64,000 bases of DNA from Rhizopus arrhizus (GCA_024220505.1 JAKZZE010000036.1:248001-312000), one strand, 5' to 3'. Positions 36,271 through 48,455 are shown, counted from the first letter of the stretch. Program-made: numbers and translations. The notes: generated by a model from the letters alone, not told the origin.

Positions 36271-36841
36271 TGTCTTTTTTTATTATTTTACAACAATAGA
36301 TACTTTGGAATAACATATTAAAATAAGGTAATTAGGGAAAATATACAATTGTAAAGAGGATTATGGTGATTTTGATAAATAAATTAAATGATGTATCAAT
36401 TGAGTATTCGTCTTCATATTGATTTTTATGGTGTTCCTTTCTGTTTAGTGTGCTGGCACATTGGGTGAATAATGCGTCCAGAGATCGTCTTCTTGATGTA
36501 TCCTGTGAGGGTAGAAAATAATAGGTAAGAAAAATAATGTTGCCAATTATGACGTGTGTCTATTCAGTTTCCAATGTGGTCAAGCTGATTATTTTCCTTT
36601 CCCTTTATTTTCTTTTACATTTTCTTGAATAACGTCTGTTAGAGTTATCCAAACACACCGAAAAGAGTACGATTAGAATCGCCATGAAAAGGAGCATCTT
36701 TTGAATACAAAATAAGCTTTAAAAAACAAAAAGGAATCAAAAGCGACTATCGACCAAAATCCGACTTTGTCAGTTAAGCTTCATGTCTAGTTTTGGATCT
36801 CCAGATGACAAACGAAAATAGGCAAATAGCCAAAAAAAATA
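36271..36841. other. Spacer without gene
   Basis: About 570 bp of AT-rich DNA between the tRNA half and the recombinase-like gene. No feature seen. Confidence 0.45.
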
Positions 36842-38021
36842 ATGAAAGAATCCCCTTTTGGGGTTACATATATCTATGGAACAACTTACTTGGAACCCGT
36901 TGTAATAGCAAAATCGATTATTGTGAATACATATAAATACAAGCATTACCCAGAAACACCTCCAGGGAGTCCAAACTTAAATCCTATCAAAAATGAAATT
37001 GACATTGTAGATGAAAACAACGATGATACAGATGGATCTGTGATAAGTGTAGCGTCATCAAAATCGAGCACTGATGCTGTTAACTATTCAATGGAAAGCA
37101 TTTTAGATACAGCTAAATATATTTTCACCAAACACGATCCGAACAATAACGAGTTGTATGGCTGCGACTTCCTTACCAATAATCAAATATACAAGATTTT
37201 AAGTTTCAATTTCCCTAGATTGCAACATATATATTCTCTGCACCAGTTTTCTTTGTTATTGAATAAACATAAAGACCACTTTGGTGTTCAGGCGCAAAAG
37301 AAGGTCAGTAGAAATAAATTGCCAGTAAGAGGAAGATCATTATATGTATTGAAGAAGAACATACAAGAAGATCTTAATGTCAACAAAAAGTGCTTCAAGA
37401 AACACATTCAAAATTCAGATGGTGAGTGGATTAATATCGGATATGTGTGAAAAAGCCCCACAGACGAATCAGGTGAAACTCGTGAAATACTTGTACGAAA
37501 GATGGTTTCGAAATTAATTAATATTGGTTTTTGTGAAAATATCTACGTGCCACCGTGTTCAAGTGCTCAATATCCAATTTTCAAACGCGACTTCGAAATT
37601 GAGCACAAGTATGGCGACGGGAATACTCAAGGTAAACAGAAGACATTTATAAGCGTACATATACTGCGATCTCTTCTGGTACTAACTATTGTTCTTAGAT
37701 TTTCTCCGATGCCTTTCAATCTGCTCCAAAAAGATTCGTGTTTGCATAATCAGCTATGCAGGTTTGACGACAAACACCGAAGACTTGCAAAAATTTCTGA
37801 GGTAAAATAAGGCGCAAAAAAGTATTATACATGTATGTTAACAAATTTATATTACATTTGACATTCGTAGCATTTACAAAAAAAAAATAAAAGAGATAGC
37901 TATAATACATGACAGTAATATAGAAATTTTGGAACGCAAGGCTTTGAAGAAAGAAGAGATACTTAAGAAATTCAATTGTAGAACAGGCACTGTTCCTCGT
38001 TCTAAGCAGTTCAAACAATAA
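36842..38021 (+). pseudogene. Serine-recombinase-like (resolvase-fold) protein, probably inactive
   Basis: Exons 36842-37631, 37699-37801 and 37871-38021 join in frame (1044 nt, 348 codons including stop) with one internal TGA at 37448-37450. After a disordered N-terminus (ETPPGSPNLNP) comes WINIGYV-stop-KSPTDES, then ENIYVPPCSSAQYPIFKRD, GDGNTQ-DFLRCL, VCIISYAGLTTNTEDLQKFL and KIKEIAIIHD. The order and spacing match the catalytic domain of resolvases (GYARVST, FxDxxSG...RxG, VxxxDRLGRD..., VxFID). The TGA sits at the Arg before the nucleophile Ser. The DRLxR arginines are replaced by YAGLTTN, so catalysis is unlikely even if the TGA is read. The C-terminus (KKEEILKKFNCRTGTV) could be a short HTH. 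From memory such proteins recur in Mucoromycota. Fold assignment is by eye. Confidence 0.5.
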
Positions 38022-38925
38022 GCCGAAGGTGTTACTTATCATAAAGCTATTTTTCATATAACTTTAACAATACTGTAATAAACCGCCAATATGTTATTAA
38101 TTAATGAAACAATTATACAAACAAAATATAATTTTAAAGCTTTTCCTTACACATAACAAACACTGAGTTACACTACAAAGATGAAAACCCAAGTCCCCTC
38201 TTTTGAAAAGGTACACAACCTATTGGTAAGTTATGAAAGTGAGCAAGGTTAATATTCCGTCTGTACCAATATGAAGTTTCAAGAACTTAAAACAACAAAC
38301 AGAAACTAATGAAACAAGACATAGTACAAAATAAACTTTTATACAAAATACCCTTTACGAAAACAAAATCACACACTCTTCTAAGCAATGCCAAGTAAAA
38401 CCTTTAACTACTCTAAGTTCCAGTAGGCCTTAATTTACTGTATCAAGTTCAGTATACGTGGAAGCCGGTATCTTTGTTGTAATAGCAGGGCTAGACAATG
38501 CGGTAGCAAGTCATAATTATATAGTAGCAAGCCTTGATTATGTGGTAGCACTCTGTAAACGATTTCGTAAAGTGATTAAGTGGAGAGCCAATTTAGATCA
38601 ACATTTGATTAATAAAGACATCATATACTGCTAAAAGACTATCCAAATTTATTAATTAAATCTAAAATTTTAATATTTATTAAAGCTCATCAAAGAGTAG
38701 AAGGGTTAAGAACGATACAAGTGTATGAAACAGTGACTTGTCGCGAAAATGCAAAAGGTATTAGAATAAAGAATTGTAAGCAGACAATTTCAATAGCTCC
38801 TTCTGGATTTGATTGAGGACAATCTCATCCAAGACAGGAGTCTGTTCAAAGAATTGTTGTCAGTAGGTTTCACAAATGAATCGAATGGCTGTAGCAAAAA
38901 AAAAAAATCATAGATTGTAAACTTG
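38022..38925. other. Spacer, no clear feature
   Basis: About 0.9 kb, AT-rich, with an A12 run at 38896-38907. It could contain decayed 3' parts of the LINE at its right, but I cannot recognise any ORF2 beyond its first 30 codons. Confidence 0.4.
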
Positions 38926-40401
38926 TCATGGTAAATTGTTATTTTTGTAAATTGTTCTGCAATTAATTGAGCCTATCTTCATATTTATGATCTTATTACT
39001 ATGATTATTCATAATAATTATAAGTTGAGTTTAGTGGAAGGCTGTGATGACCCTCCTGGCACAGAGTTGTTTTCATCGTATTCGTCTTCAAATGTTGCGT
39101 TTTCTTCTACTTCTAAACTATCGTCGAAAAGAGCTGGTTTTTTCTTGGATCTTTCCATAGCTGAAGTAGGTGTAAACGCTTCCGAGTTGTTACGTTTCTG
39201 AATATTCATATAGAGGCTATTAAATGTGACAAGTGGGTACAGTAACCTCTTGGTGGCTTCTTTTCTGCCCGTTTTCTTTTGACTGGAATCTTCATCAATT
39301 TGAATAGGTAAGTTACTACCATCAATTTTCTCTTCATCTACTGAATCTAAAGTAGAAATTGCCTCCTGGAAATCATCTTTGTCTTCTGCTACAGATGTAC
39401 TGTCGGGCTTACTATTATCTTCTTCTGGCATTTCCGTATCCATTTCTTGAAGGTTACTCAATATAGCTGTATCTTTTTCAGTATTCACATACTCTACATT
39501 GGCGTTCATCACCTTAGAGCGGTGGATTGTCACTTGTTTTCTCTTACGGTTCCAAGGGGCATCAAGACATTGGGCTTTTAAATGTTGAGTACTCTCACAA
39601 ATGGAGCAAGCTTTTCTTCTACGGAGAAGAACTGGACAATTCACTCGCGTATGATCATCAACATGACAATAGTTGCAAATGGGCTTCATATTACTCCAGA
39701 CAATATGTAAATAGTGACCTTGTTCCCAAGATGGGACTTGAGGTGTAAGAGGCTCATAACTTTTTGTTTTATCCTTGACAAGAGTAACATATCTCCTGCC
39801 GTTAAACCATCCACCATCTACTGTATGATGGAGACCCATTTCCAAAATGCTCCCGTACTTTTCAAACAACTGTATCATCAACGGCTTCAACTTATCATCC
39901 TTTTCATAAGGGATATTGGTGATCCCTATTCTGATCACTTCTGAGTTTTTATCCATCGTTGTTTGTACTTTGATTTTTTTATCGAGAATCAAAAACTTTT
40001 TTGTTAATGCGTCCATCTTATCTTCTTCATTATCAAAGTTAAGCTCAATGTACTAATGATTTCTACCAATTTTTCTTTCTCTGAGGCCTATGCCTTTAGG
40101 AAATTGGTCTCTAAGAACAAGGTTAAGACTTCTATCTTTAAAATTCAAGCCCTCAAATTCTGAAGCGGCGATAACCATGGAGTATTTATTAATAGCCTGA
40201 AGAAAAACTGTTTGATTTTCCAGATTAGCAACGTTATTATTATCTGGTTTGTTGTGAAATGATGCGCTTCGTTTTTGGTTTTTAATTGTTTGCGCCCATG
40301 TTTTGAATTCAAACGGTTTGTTGTTGGGATTATGGCGAGAATCGGCTACTTCAGGAGAATTATTAGCCCTTGTAATATGATTAATAGCGGAAAGAACCAT
40401 G
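38926..40401 (-). mobile_element. LINE C: ORF1 with the first codons of ORF2, rest missing
   Basis: On the minus strand the element starts C-ATGGTTCTTTCC (MVLSAINHITRANN). ORF1 runs to STKLNL at 39018 in one frame, with a single TAG at 40053. The knuckles are CNYCHVDDHTRVNC and CSICESTQHLKAQC (the second has the form CX2CX4HX4C). Five bases after the ORF1 stop an ORF2 begins (MNNHSNKIINMKIGSINCRT), matching MNNRSKD...ISSLNC of LINE B, but it ends in a stop after about 28 codons and the catalytic domains are absent. No target-site duplication is visible, so the 3' part was probably deleted after insertion. Confidence 0.8.
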
Positions 40402-40627
40402 CAAGTTTATGCGACTTTAATTTCTGGAAATAGTGCAATTCAGGAGAGTAAAATAAAGAGTTCAAGTGCGAAAACTATAAACTCAGCTGTGCAAATGCAA
40501 TATCAACATTTTAATACTAATCTCATTTTGACGTGACTGTAAATTTCATGTCCGATTGGATGTGTTTGAAGCTGCTTAATACAAATTTGTTTTTGACCGA
40601 CGCGCGTCCTTTTTTCTCACAGCAACA

Positions 40628-42260
40628 ATGCCAAAAATTAACGTCAACATAAAATGGAATGGTAAGAAGTTTGAGAACATGGAACTAGGTATGGCTTCTT
40701 ATATTTATTCTTCATTTAAAAAAAGTTAAGAAAAATACTGATTTAAGCTATGCATAGATACTGATGACTCACCTGAACTTTTTAAGACTCAAATATATTC
40801 ACAAACAGGTGTTCCCCCTGAACGTCAAAAGATAATGGTGAAAGGTGGTATCTTAAAGGTAGAAAGAAAATTAAACAATCTGGTGCAATCTTTAGCTTAC
40901 ATCTTAAAACACAGGATACAACCGATTTAAATAAATTAAACTTGAAAGAAGGACATACATTCATGGTCATGGGTACTGCTGGCGAACTTCCAAAAACCCC
41001 ACCAAAGCCCGTTCAATTTTTGGAAGATTTAACAGAGGCCGAAGTTATGGAAGCTTTAAATATCCCTCCCGGTTTAGAGAATCTTGGCAATACTTGCTAT
41101 ATGGTTAGATACAAAAAAAGGGATGCTAGTTTATACGATATTAAAAATGTAATGCTTATTAGAATGCCACTTTACAATGCTTGCGAGCAATGCCTGAACT
41201 TCAACAATCATTAGAAAGTTATCAGGGAGGATTGAATGGTGCGGACAGTCGTGGAAATCTTGTGGCTAGCCTTCGTGACCTTTTTGCGAATCTTTCCAAG
41301 GCTTCAGATGGTTTCCCTCCTCTTGTATTCTGGCAAATGCTTCGTCAGTCATTCCCTCAATTCAGCCAGACTGGACAGGGTGGAATCCCGATGCAACAAG
41401 ATGCAGAAGAATGTTGGAGTGAACTTGTATCTGTCTTGAAGGCTAAATTGCCTCATTCAGAAGATAAAAATTTCATTGAGCGTTATATGACAGGCGAATT
41501 AGAAGCTGTAACAGAATGTGTGGATGCTCCAGAGGAAGAAAAAACGAGGACAGTAGACTCTTTTACCAAATTGAGTTGCCATATCTCCATTAATACAAAC
41601 TATATGATAAATGGTATTTTGGAATCCTTAACTGAAGAAATCGAAAAGAACTCTCCTACTTTGAACCGCACAGCAAAATATCGACGTAAACATCAAGTAA
41701 GTCGACTTCCTCAGTACTTGCCTATTCAATTCATCCGATTCTTTTGGAAACCACAAGAGCGAGTGAGAGCCAAAATTTTGCGTAAGGTGAAGTTTCCTTT
41801 GGACTTTGATGCTACTGAACTATGCACACCTGAACTTCAAAGCAAGTTTAGCAAGGCAAAGCTAAAGATGAAAGAAATTGAGGATAAGAAGGTTCAGAAG
41901 GCAAGAGAGGAGAAACGTAGAAAGCTTGATGGGGAAAATGATGGAAACCAGTCAAATAATATGGACACTTCATCCGAAGAAAAAGTTGACTGGAAAGAAT
42001 ATCTGGATCCTAAACTGTTGGAAGATGTTGGGTGCAACCCAACAGGACAATATGAACTATGTGCTGTCTTGACTCACGTTGGACGATCTGCTGACTCAGG
42101 TCATTATATTGCCTGGGTGAAGAAGAATACGGACGAATGGCATAAATTTGATGATGACAAAGTGTCAGTTTTACATGATGCAGATATTGAACGCCTTGAC
42201 GGAGGAGGTGACTGGCACACTGCATATATTGTTTTATATAGAGCTAAAAAGCTTGAATAA
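40628..42260 (+). CDS. UBP6: Ubiquitin carboxyl-terminal hydrolase Ubp6/USP14
   Basis: Exons 40628-40688, 40758-40858, 40915-41103 and 41163-42260 join in frame to 482 residues, close to the known size. The N-terminal ubiquitin-like domain (MPKINVNIKWNGKKFENMEL...MVKGGILKD) binds the proteasome base. The peptidase C19 domain has the Cys box GLENLGNTCYM-NATLQCL, QQDAEECW, and the His box LTHVGRSADSGHYIAWV. The final DWHTAYIVLYRAK is typical. Known: Ubp6 trims ubiquitin from substrates on the 26S proteasome and restrains degradation. The start has a good context (agcaacaATG) after a pyrimidine stretch. Its 3' end converges on RMD5 with only 15 bp between the stop codons. Confidence 0.95.
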
Positions 42261-42275
42261 TTCATTTTTTTATTT

Positions 42276-43693
42276 TTAAAAATAAACTTGAATAGCTTGA
42301 TCAAAAGTAGATTCGTGAGGGCAATAAGGACACTTGAATTTCGAAGAAGATCTGCTGTTTCTTGCAAGACGTGTTAAACTATCTTTACAGATAACATGTC
42401 CACAGGATAACATCATAGGTGGATTGTGATCTGTTGCCTGTTCTTTTGATACAGGACATGCAAAGACAGAATGAAATCTCAAGTTTTCTTCTAATGGTAT
42501 TTCAACTGGTAGCTCATCTTGTGCACTCCATTCTGCTTTGTTAATCATCATAATTTTGTACAATTTCATAATAACTGGTAAAGCAATCGTGCCCACATAT
42601 GAACTGATAAAAAAAAACGTAAGGGTGACGATGTCATGTTGTTGTTATATTACCTTGTATTTAAAGGACTTTGTATACTCATTTTTAATAATGAGCAAAA
42701 GTCTCTCTGAAACTCCTCTTTGATATTTATCCAGTTTGATTGTGAACAAAGATCGCTATAACAAGAGCTGGATAGCTTGTTAGCAAATAAAGGTGCTGTC
42801 ATTAATCTTTTAATCTCTGCAGAGGAATATTAGACAAAATCCATGCGTAAATCATTCAATATTACCGTTATAGCGTTTCTCGGAGAATGCACCAAAGTGT
42901 TGTCTTCCGTATTGAATAGCTTCTAACGGGGTTTTAAATAATAAGATCTGGATGAACTTCATTTTGTGCAGACTGAATTCCAAGCTACTTTGCATTTTCA
43001 TCAGTCCTTCGCGATTAGCCTTAGCCCATCTATTAAAGCTATAAGCAAAAAAAAAAAGCTAAAATGATCTATAAACTATTTTTATGTACTCAATAGCCAA
43101 TGTTAAGTCTTTATCAGTTTCTATTTGGTTCAATATTGTATGCATTTGTTCAATATCATTCTTTAGCTTTTCTACTGCGTCGCGGAGTTCACTGTCTATG
43201 GGTATTCCTGCTTCATTTAGGAAATCTTCGCATAATTTGAACTGTCCTTGTCGAATGAAATGTACAGCTAACGTGTTTTGTATTACTTTCTGCTTATTAG
43301 AAAAGGCATCTGGTTGATAAATGACAGACACGTCTTGTTTGAATTTCTATAAATTGTTTTTAATAAATTTATCACATAATTACAGATGATTCAATCCTAC
43401 CTTGTCAATTTCTTTTCCCAACTTCAACAATGAACTCTGAAATTCTTTTTGAGCCTTTTGAAAATGTAGCTTTTTTGTTTGCTCTTGCAGTGTTTGAATC
43501 TTTTGAAATTTGTTCTCTATCAAAACCGGTTAAATCTTTTTATTTTCTTTTATTTTTCTTGCCCACCATCAGAAAGCGATTCTTTTGTTGTTTGCAATAA
43601 ATTATAAAATGACTCGAGTTTATTGGATATAACATCGTGCATGTTTTGCTGTTTTTTTGTTGTTGTATGGCAATTTGTCAAAAAGCTCTCCAT
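42276..43693 (-). CDS. RMD5: GID/CTLH E3 ubiquitin ligase subunit Rmd5 (Gid2/RMND5)
   Basis: Five or more exons on the minus strand, starting [16 protein letters not shown] at 43693. The N-terminal helical region ([16 protein letters not shown]) is followed by a LisH-like segment ([18 protein letters not shown]) and a CTLH region ([30 protein letters not shown]). The end is a degenerate [34 protein letters not shown]...FKCPYC. In yeast Gid2 pairs with Gid9 to form the catalytic heterodimer that marks gluconeogenic enzymes for degradation. The RING ends QVYF at 42278. The gene is tail-to-tail with UBP6, another ubiquitin-pathway gene. Confidence 0.92.
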
Positions 43694-44313
43694 TATGTAT
43701 TTGGTTAATTTAAAAAAAAGAAAAAGAAAAAGAAAAGGGAACGTGACTCTATTGGTTGTGAGTTCGACCATTCCGTTCGAGTTTGCAGGAAAATAAGCCA
43801 TGTTTTATATCTCAGAATGAACATTAGTGAAAATATGATGCCATAAATATTTTTAAAAATCGGGTTTTTTTTTCTTATACAAGATTAGTTAAGATTGTTA
43901 ACAATATATTTTTATTGAATAAATAAAGATAATCAAGATCATATACTGGGCCAATAATTGAAGCCTTGTTTTCATGCTTCATAAAGATTTATAATAATAC
44001 AGTTCAAAGAACAAAAGTTATTATTGATTGCAACGCATCAAACGCATAATAAATATAAAGATCTAAAATTCAATGAAAGTACCTACAATCGAGTCAAATT
44101 GTAAGTTGAATGCCATTTTCATTTCATATAAACTACTGACAAGATCAAATCATTATTGTCAATTTGTTTTACGTGTTGATCAATTCTGCCCTTGATCGAT
44201 TTATAACTCTTTGTGTACGAAAAATTCAATAGAGCTCTCTTTACGGGATGTCTCATCAAATGTTTTAGATTTTATTGGATAAGAAAATTTGCTAAAAAAA
44301 AAGTGCTTGAAGA
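43694..44313. other. Intergenic
   Basis: About 620 bp between two minus-strand genes. It should hold the RMD5 promoter. On the RMD5 coding strand a pyrimidine-rich stretch (43710-43738 in complement) precedes the ATG. No gene seen. Confidence 0.45.
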
Positions 44314-45220
44314 TTAAGCGTCATTAGAATTGGCTATTTGATCAATAGCACGGAGTCTACGCATGATTCTGTCCATTTCTTCTTTAGCAACAAGCATGCG
44401 TTCCTCATGGGAAACAGTATAAGCTTCTGACTGTTCCAGTCTTTTTCGTAACTGCTCTACCTCATCATACACCTGCTTTATAGCCTCTGTCTGTTTTTGC
44501 TCTAATGATTTGTGTTCCTTTTCTAATGCTTGAATATCAGTGCCTGATTGTAATTCATTTTCCATTTTTTGCTGAATTTCTTGTTGAAGTTGTATTGTTT
44601 GAGCTGAGGTTTTCTCAAGCTCAGCATAAGCCTTTTCAATCTCCTGTTTTATATTTTCTTTGCTTATTTTATGTGCTTCCTGCATGGATTTTATAACAGA
44701 TTTTACTCTAACCACTTCTTCTTTTGATGTTTTTTCAAGTTCAGCTTGTTCCGCCTTGGCTTGGTTGAGTTGATCATCTAGTTCTTTCAAATGACCCATT
44801 CCCTGTCTTGCTGTCTCAATCTCATCCATATATTTTTTTACTTGTCCTTCAAAGAAAAAAGCGGTTGCCTTTGAGTTTTCTGCTTGTCGGTCTTTACGAT
44901 TACTCATGTCAGTAAGTGTTTGAATCTCTGTTTTTAGTTTACGATTCGTCTTTCCACTTTCTTGGGCTGATACCTCTGCTTGCTTAGCATGCTGCTTGGT
45001 TTGATCTAATTCAGCCCGAAGTTGATTTAATTCTTGCTCGGCTTGACTAATTTTTTGTTGCAATTCTCCAATATCTGCGCCGGTTGTAGGACGGCCTAAT
45101 TTAATAAAGCTTCCGCTAGTACCTTCACTTTTTGATTAGTTAATTGTTCACAAGGGATTGGGTACACAGATAGAAAAAAAACATACTTTCTTGTATATTA
45201 TTTGCCTCTTCAGTTGCCAT
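44314..45220 (-). CDS. Coiled-coil protein of unknown function
   Basis: The main exon (about 45125-44314) encodes about 270 residues, nearly all heptad-rich helix (ISQAEQELNQLRAELDQTKQ, EEVEQLRKRLEQSEAY-like segments), Glu/Gln/Lys-rich, ending AIDQIANSNDA. A likely first exon begins at the ATG at 45220 (MATEEANNIQE) with a gtatgt donor, but the joint I see does not keep frame, so the exact start is uncertain. There is no motor or enzymatic motif. It could be a cytoskeletal or vesicle-tether coiled coil. I do not recognise a family. Confidence 0.65.
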
Positions 45221-46448
45221 GGCTCTATTCACTAAAAGTAAATGGAAAAAACGGAAGTTAAAAAATAAATTATCAATTATAAATAGTGTCAGGAGCATGG
45301 AGCTTACTCTCCTTGCTTAATTTTTTACGTGTTCCTGAAAACTTTTCATCATTTATCAGCTGGATAGACGTTTCTTGTCCTTAACTAAGCCCTTCTATTT
45401 ATATTGTATAGCTACTTTTGCTATGCACTCATATTAAGTTTTACAAAATAAGAGCTACTTTAGCTTTCAAAACGTGTTTTTTGATACAAATGTCGGAGTT
45501 ATTTGTGTCTTAAAAGGAAGTTAAAGCACGCCTAAAGATGGACTAGGTGAAAGAGCAGTGAGATTGTAGTATTAATGTAAGTTTATTACAATTTAGGTGT
45601 ATGAGTAATAAAGGGTAAGATAAAGATAATGTAGTTAAGGTTACATTTAGAATGAACATTCTTTTTTTTTTTTTATTAATAACTTGAAACGAACAGCAGA
45701 CAATAATGTTCAAGTTTTTCTGCCAGTTGCTATTATGCTTATATCTACTTTATTCATAAAAAACAATATAATAAGGAGTACGCGTTTTTGTGTATGAAGG
45801 AGACAGCTATTTCCATGCAATGATCAACTGCCTACACTTTATGTGGGCTTCAGATATAATGGCCATGACCAACTGAATCGATTAATCATCCAACGTAGCT
45901 TACTTGCGTGCTGATACTTTAAATACTGGCGTCCTATAGATTATCACTGATCAAATTAGAAAGGTTTAATTGATATGTAAGGGGTTGAAGAACAAGAAGG
46001 AAAAGGCCCTTGCCAAAAAAATAATTTTTCTCCCTTTTATGCACTGTCTCTGCTTGACTATGCTGTCAAAAAGGAGATGATATCACCTTTTATATACAAA
46101 TACACAAGCCATTTGACTTTAAAATATCTTATACCAAGAAAATAACAGACAAATTCATATCGAAGCATTGGCTTTACATAATTATTTGCTTGTATATAAT
46201 AAATGTCCACCATTCCCTGCCATGAAATTAACAGTGAACAATAGAAATCAAGATAAAAGAAAATGTACAAGCAATGGATGTAAATGTGTACATTTTATTC
46301 GTTGTTTGACGTCAAGTACTTTTTTTTTCTAAAAAAAAAAAAAGAGGACATACTGAAGTGATGCTTTGCTAATATAGCTGATATAATTTAAAATTTTACA
46401 TAAAGATAGTAGGTAAAATGCTGTATTACTTTGCAATGTTGGATTGTT
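45221..46448. other. Intergenic
   Basis: About 1.2 kb, AT-rich, no convincing frame. The frame at 46058-46270 is Phe/Tyr/Ile-rich translation of AT-rich sequence. Confidence 0.45.
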
Positions 46449-46667
46449 TTAGAATTCTTTGCCATCGTTTCGTTGCTTTTTTTTTATTTCTTTTAATCCT
46501 TGATGCAATTGATGAAGTTGAGCGGCTACAGTATTGTTTGCAGCATGAATAGCAACGCCATTATGTAAAAAATTATCCAATAGACTAGTTGAAGCTGAAA
46601 TGGAGATTGGTTTACTGGATTCTATTTTGAGATTAAGTGGAACAACTTCAGGTTTTCTGTTACTCAT
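46449..46667 (-). CDS. Small conserved-looking protein, 72 residues
   Basis: MSNRKPEVVPLNLKIESS to KKKQRNDGKEF in one exon. The middle (LLDNFLHNGVAIHAANNTVA, then LHQLHQGLKEI) looks helical and the C-terminus is basic. It starts ten bases downstream of a coding-strand T16 tract, as other genes here do, which supports it being a real gene. Size and helical content would suit a small subunit of a larger complex, but I cannot name one. Confidence 0.5.
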   Translation of the reverse strand: MSNRKPEVVPLNLKIESSKPISISASTSLLDNFLHNGVAIHAANNTVAAQLHQLHQGLKEIKKKQRNDGKEF

Positions 46668-47131
46668 GGTGAATATGAATAAAAAAAAAAAAAAAAGAAA
46701 AGAAAGCAGTTGTGAAATAAGTCAAATATAAGCCACAATTAACATAGATTTGAGGCCAATGAATAAAATGTTTTTAATTTCCGTCTTTACGCGAAAAGCA
46801 TCCGTTCATTTTGAGTCTCATAAAGAAGCAGAGAAAGCAAGTTGCAGGGTGTTTTTTATTTTTGATATAGAAAATGAGAGTTTACAAAAGTTTGACTTAT
46901 TTCTTGAGAGTGAATAGAATGAATTAGATTCTTTATGAAAACTTTTTTTTTAATTAGAAATTGATACTAAATAATTTATTGATATTAAAAGGATAAATAT
47001 AAAAAGTGGGGAGAGAGGAAAGAAGAAAGTTGCAGACAAATAATAATTAAAGCAACACTTTGATAAAGTATTAAATTTGAATTAGATCAATTAATCAAGC
47101 AAATAATTAAGTTTCATGTAATATGACAGTC
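46668..47131. other. Short intergenic region
   Basis: 464 bp between two minus-strand genes. It contains the T16 tract (46681-46696 as A) upstream of the small gene. Nothing else is seen. Confidence 0.45.
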
Positions 47132-48455
47132 TCAGTTGACTCTCACGGTAGTAGCAGGCGTAACAGAAGGAGCAGAGATGATTGGTTCATGTTGAGTATC
47201 TTGTTCTTCCTTTGTTTGTTCTTCATTTGTAGTAGTGGTGGCAGTAGTAGTAGTAGTAGTAGTAGCAGGTGCCTTCTTTCTACGGAAAAGTTGAGTAAGA
47301 CTGCGACCAAGAGGAGATGAAGGACGAGAGGTGGATTTTGGTTCAAGAGGTTGTTCTAAAATGAGTTGTTTAGTTTATGATTTAAAGAGTTACATCTGTC
47401 TCTCATGCAATTATTTTTAAATCGCATGTGGGACATTATAACGTGTAACAGTTCTAAGTTTTTATTTATGCTAAACATACCAGTAGGAGTGTCAGCAGGC
47501 TTATCAGTTGTAGTAGGCACCTCATTGTGATCAACTGTTTCTTCTTTAGGTGCTTCTGTAGCATGTCCTTTCTTTTTATTGAAAAATTTACCAATCGAAC
47601 TACGCTTGATTTGCTCAATCACATTATCCTTGTGTTCCTTGTGAGCAGAGGCTTCAGCAGGCTCTGCAGTAGTTGATTCAACAGGAGGTACTGCTTCTTG
47701 CTCATCATGTTCCTCAGTACTAGCTGGACCAGGTTCTTGATGGGTAGTTTCAGAGCTTTCTGTTTGAGCTAGAGTTTTTTTTTTTTTTTAAAAAAAAAAG
47801 ATAAGGATTTATGTTTTGTAGGTTTCATGATTACCTTTAGTAGGAACAGGAGGTGGTACTTCAGTCGTTTCGGATTCTTTCGTGGGAACCTATGTACAAT
47901 AAGATGAATAAACAATAATGTACTACTGTTACTACTGCCACTTTTGATTCAAGAAAAGTGGAGTCCAGGCTGAGAATATTGTTATTCGATAATTACCTTG
48001 TTACGGAATAAACTACCCAAGATTGACATACGCTTTTCATTTTTATTCTTAGTTTCACTATCAGCAACTGGTTCAGTGACTTCAGCTGAGGCAGCAGTTT
48101 CCTGCGATTCCTCAGCTACATTATCCGTTGCAGGACTTGATTCAACTGGTTCGGGTGACTTGGGGGCCACTTTTTTATCAAAAGACTTTTTATCCATAAT
48201 ATGTATAGCTTTTTCAATAAATAAAGAAAGACGTTTTGTTGTATTTGATTTAGAAGGGGTAGGTTGGGGAGTAGCAGTTTGAAGTTCTTCGGAAGGAGTA
48301 ACTTGGGTTGTACCATTCACAGGAGCGGGAGAGGGAACGGTCTCAGCTGTGACATCAGTAGTTGGTACCTCAGTTGTTTCATTAGTAGTAAAAGTATTGT
48401 TATTATTATCAATAGTAGTAGTAGTAGTAGTAGTAACAGGATCTGTAGAAGTCAT
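47132..48455 (-). CDS. Thr/Glu/Pro-rich low-complexity protein of unknown function
   Basis: At least four exons on the minus strand from MTSTDPVTTTTTTTI at 48455 to TPATTVRVN at 47134. The sequence is Thr-, Pro- and Glu-rich with runs of Thr. Three short basic motifs recur: LSLFIEKAIHIMDKKSFDKK, MSILGSLFRNK, and SSIGKFFNKKK with a related LGRSLTQLFRRKK. This spaced repetition of a small hydrophobic-basic module (S-I/L-x-x-x-F-x-x-K-K) in a disordered chain is the notable feature and may be a membrane- or protein-binding short linear motif. There is no signal peptide. Function unknown. Confidence 0.7.

Noticed and set aside
36228..36275. Functional tRNA-Tyr gene with an intron
   Set aside because: No T arm, B box or 3' acceptor strand can be found downstream within a plausible intron length.
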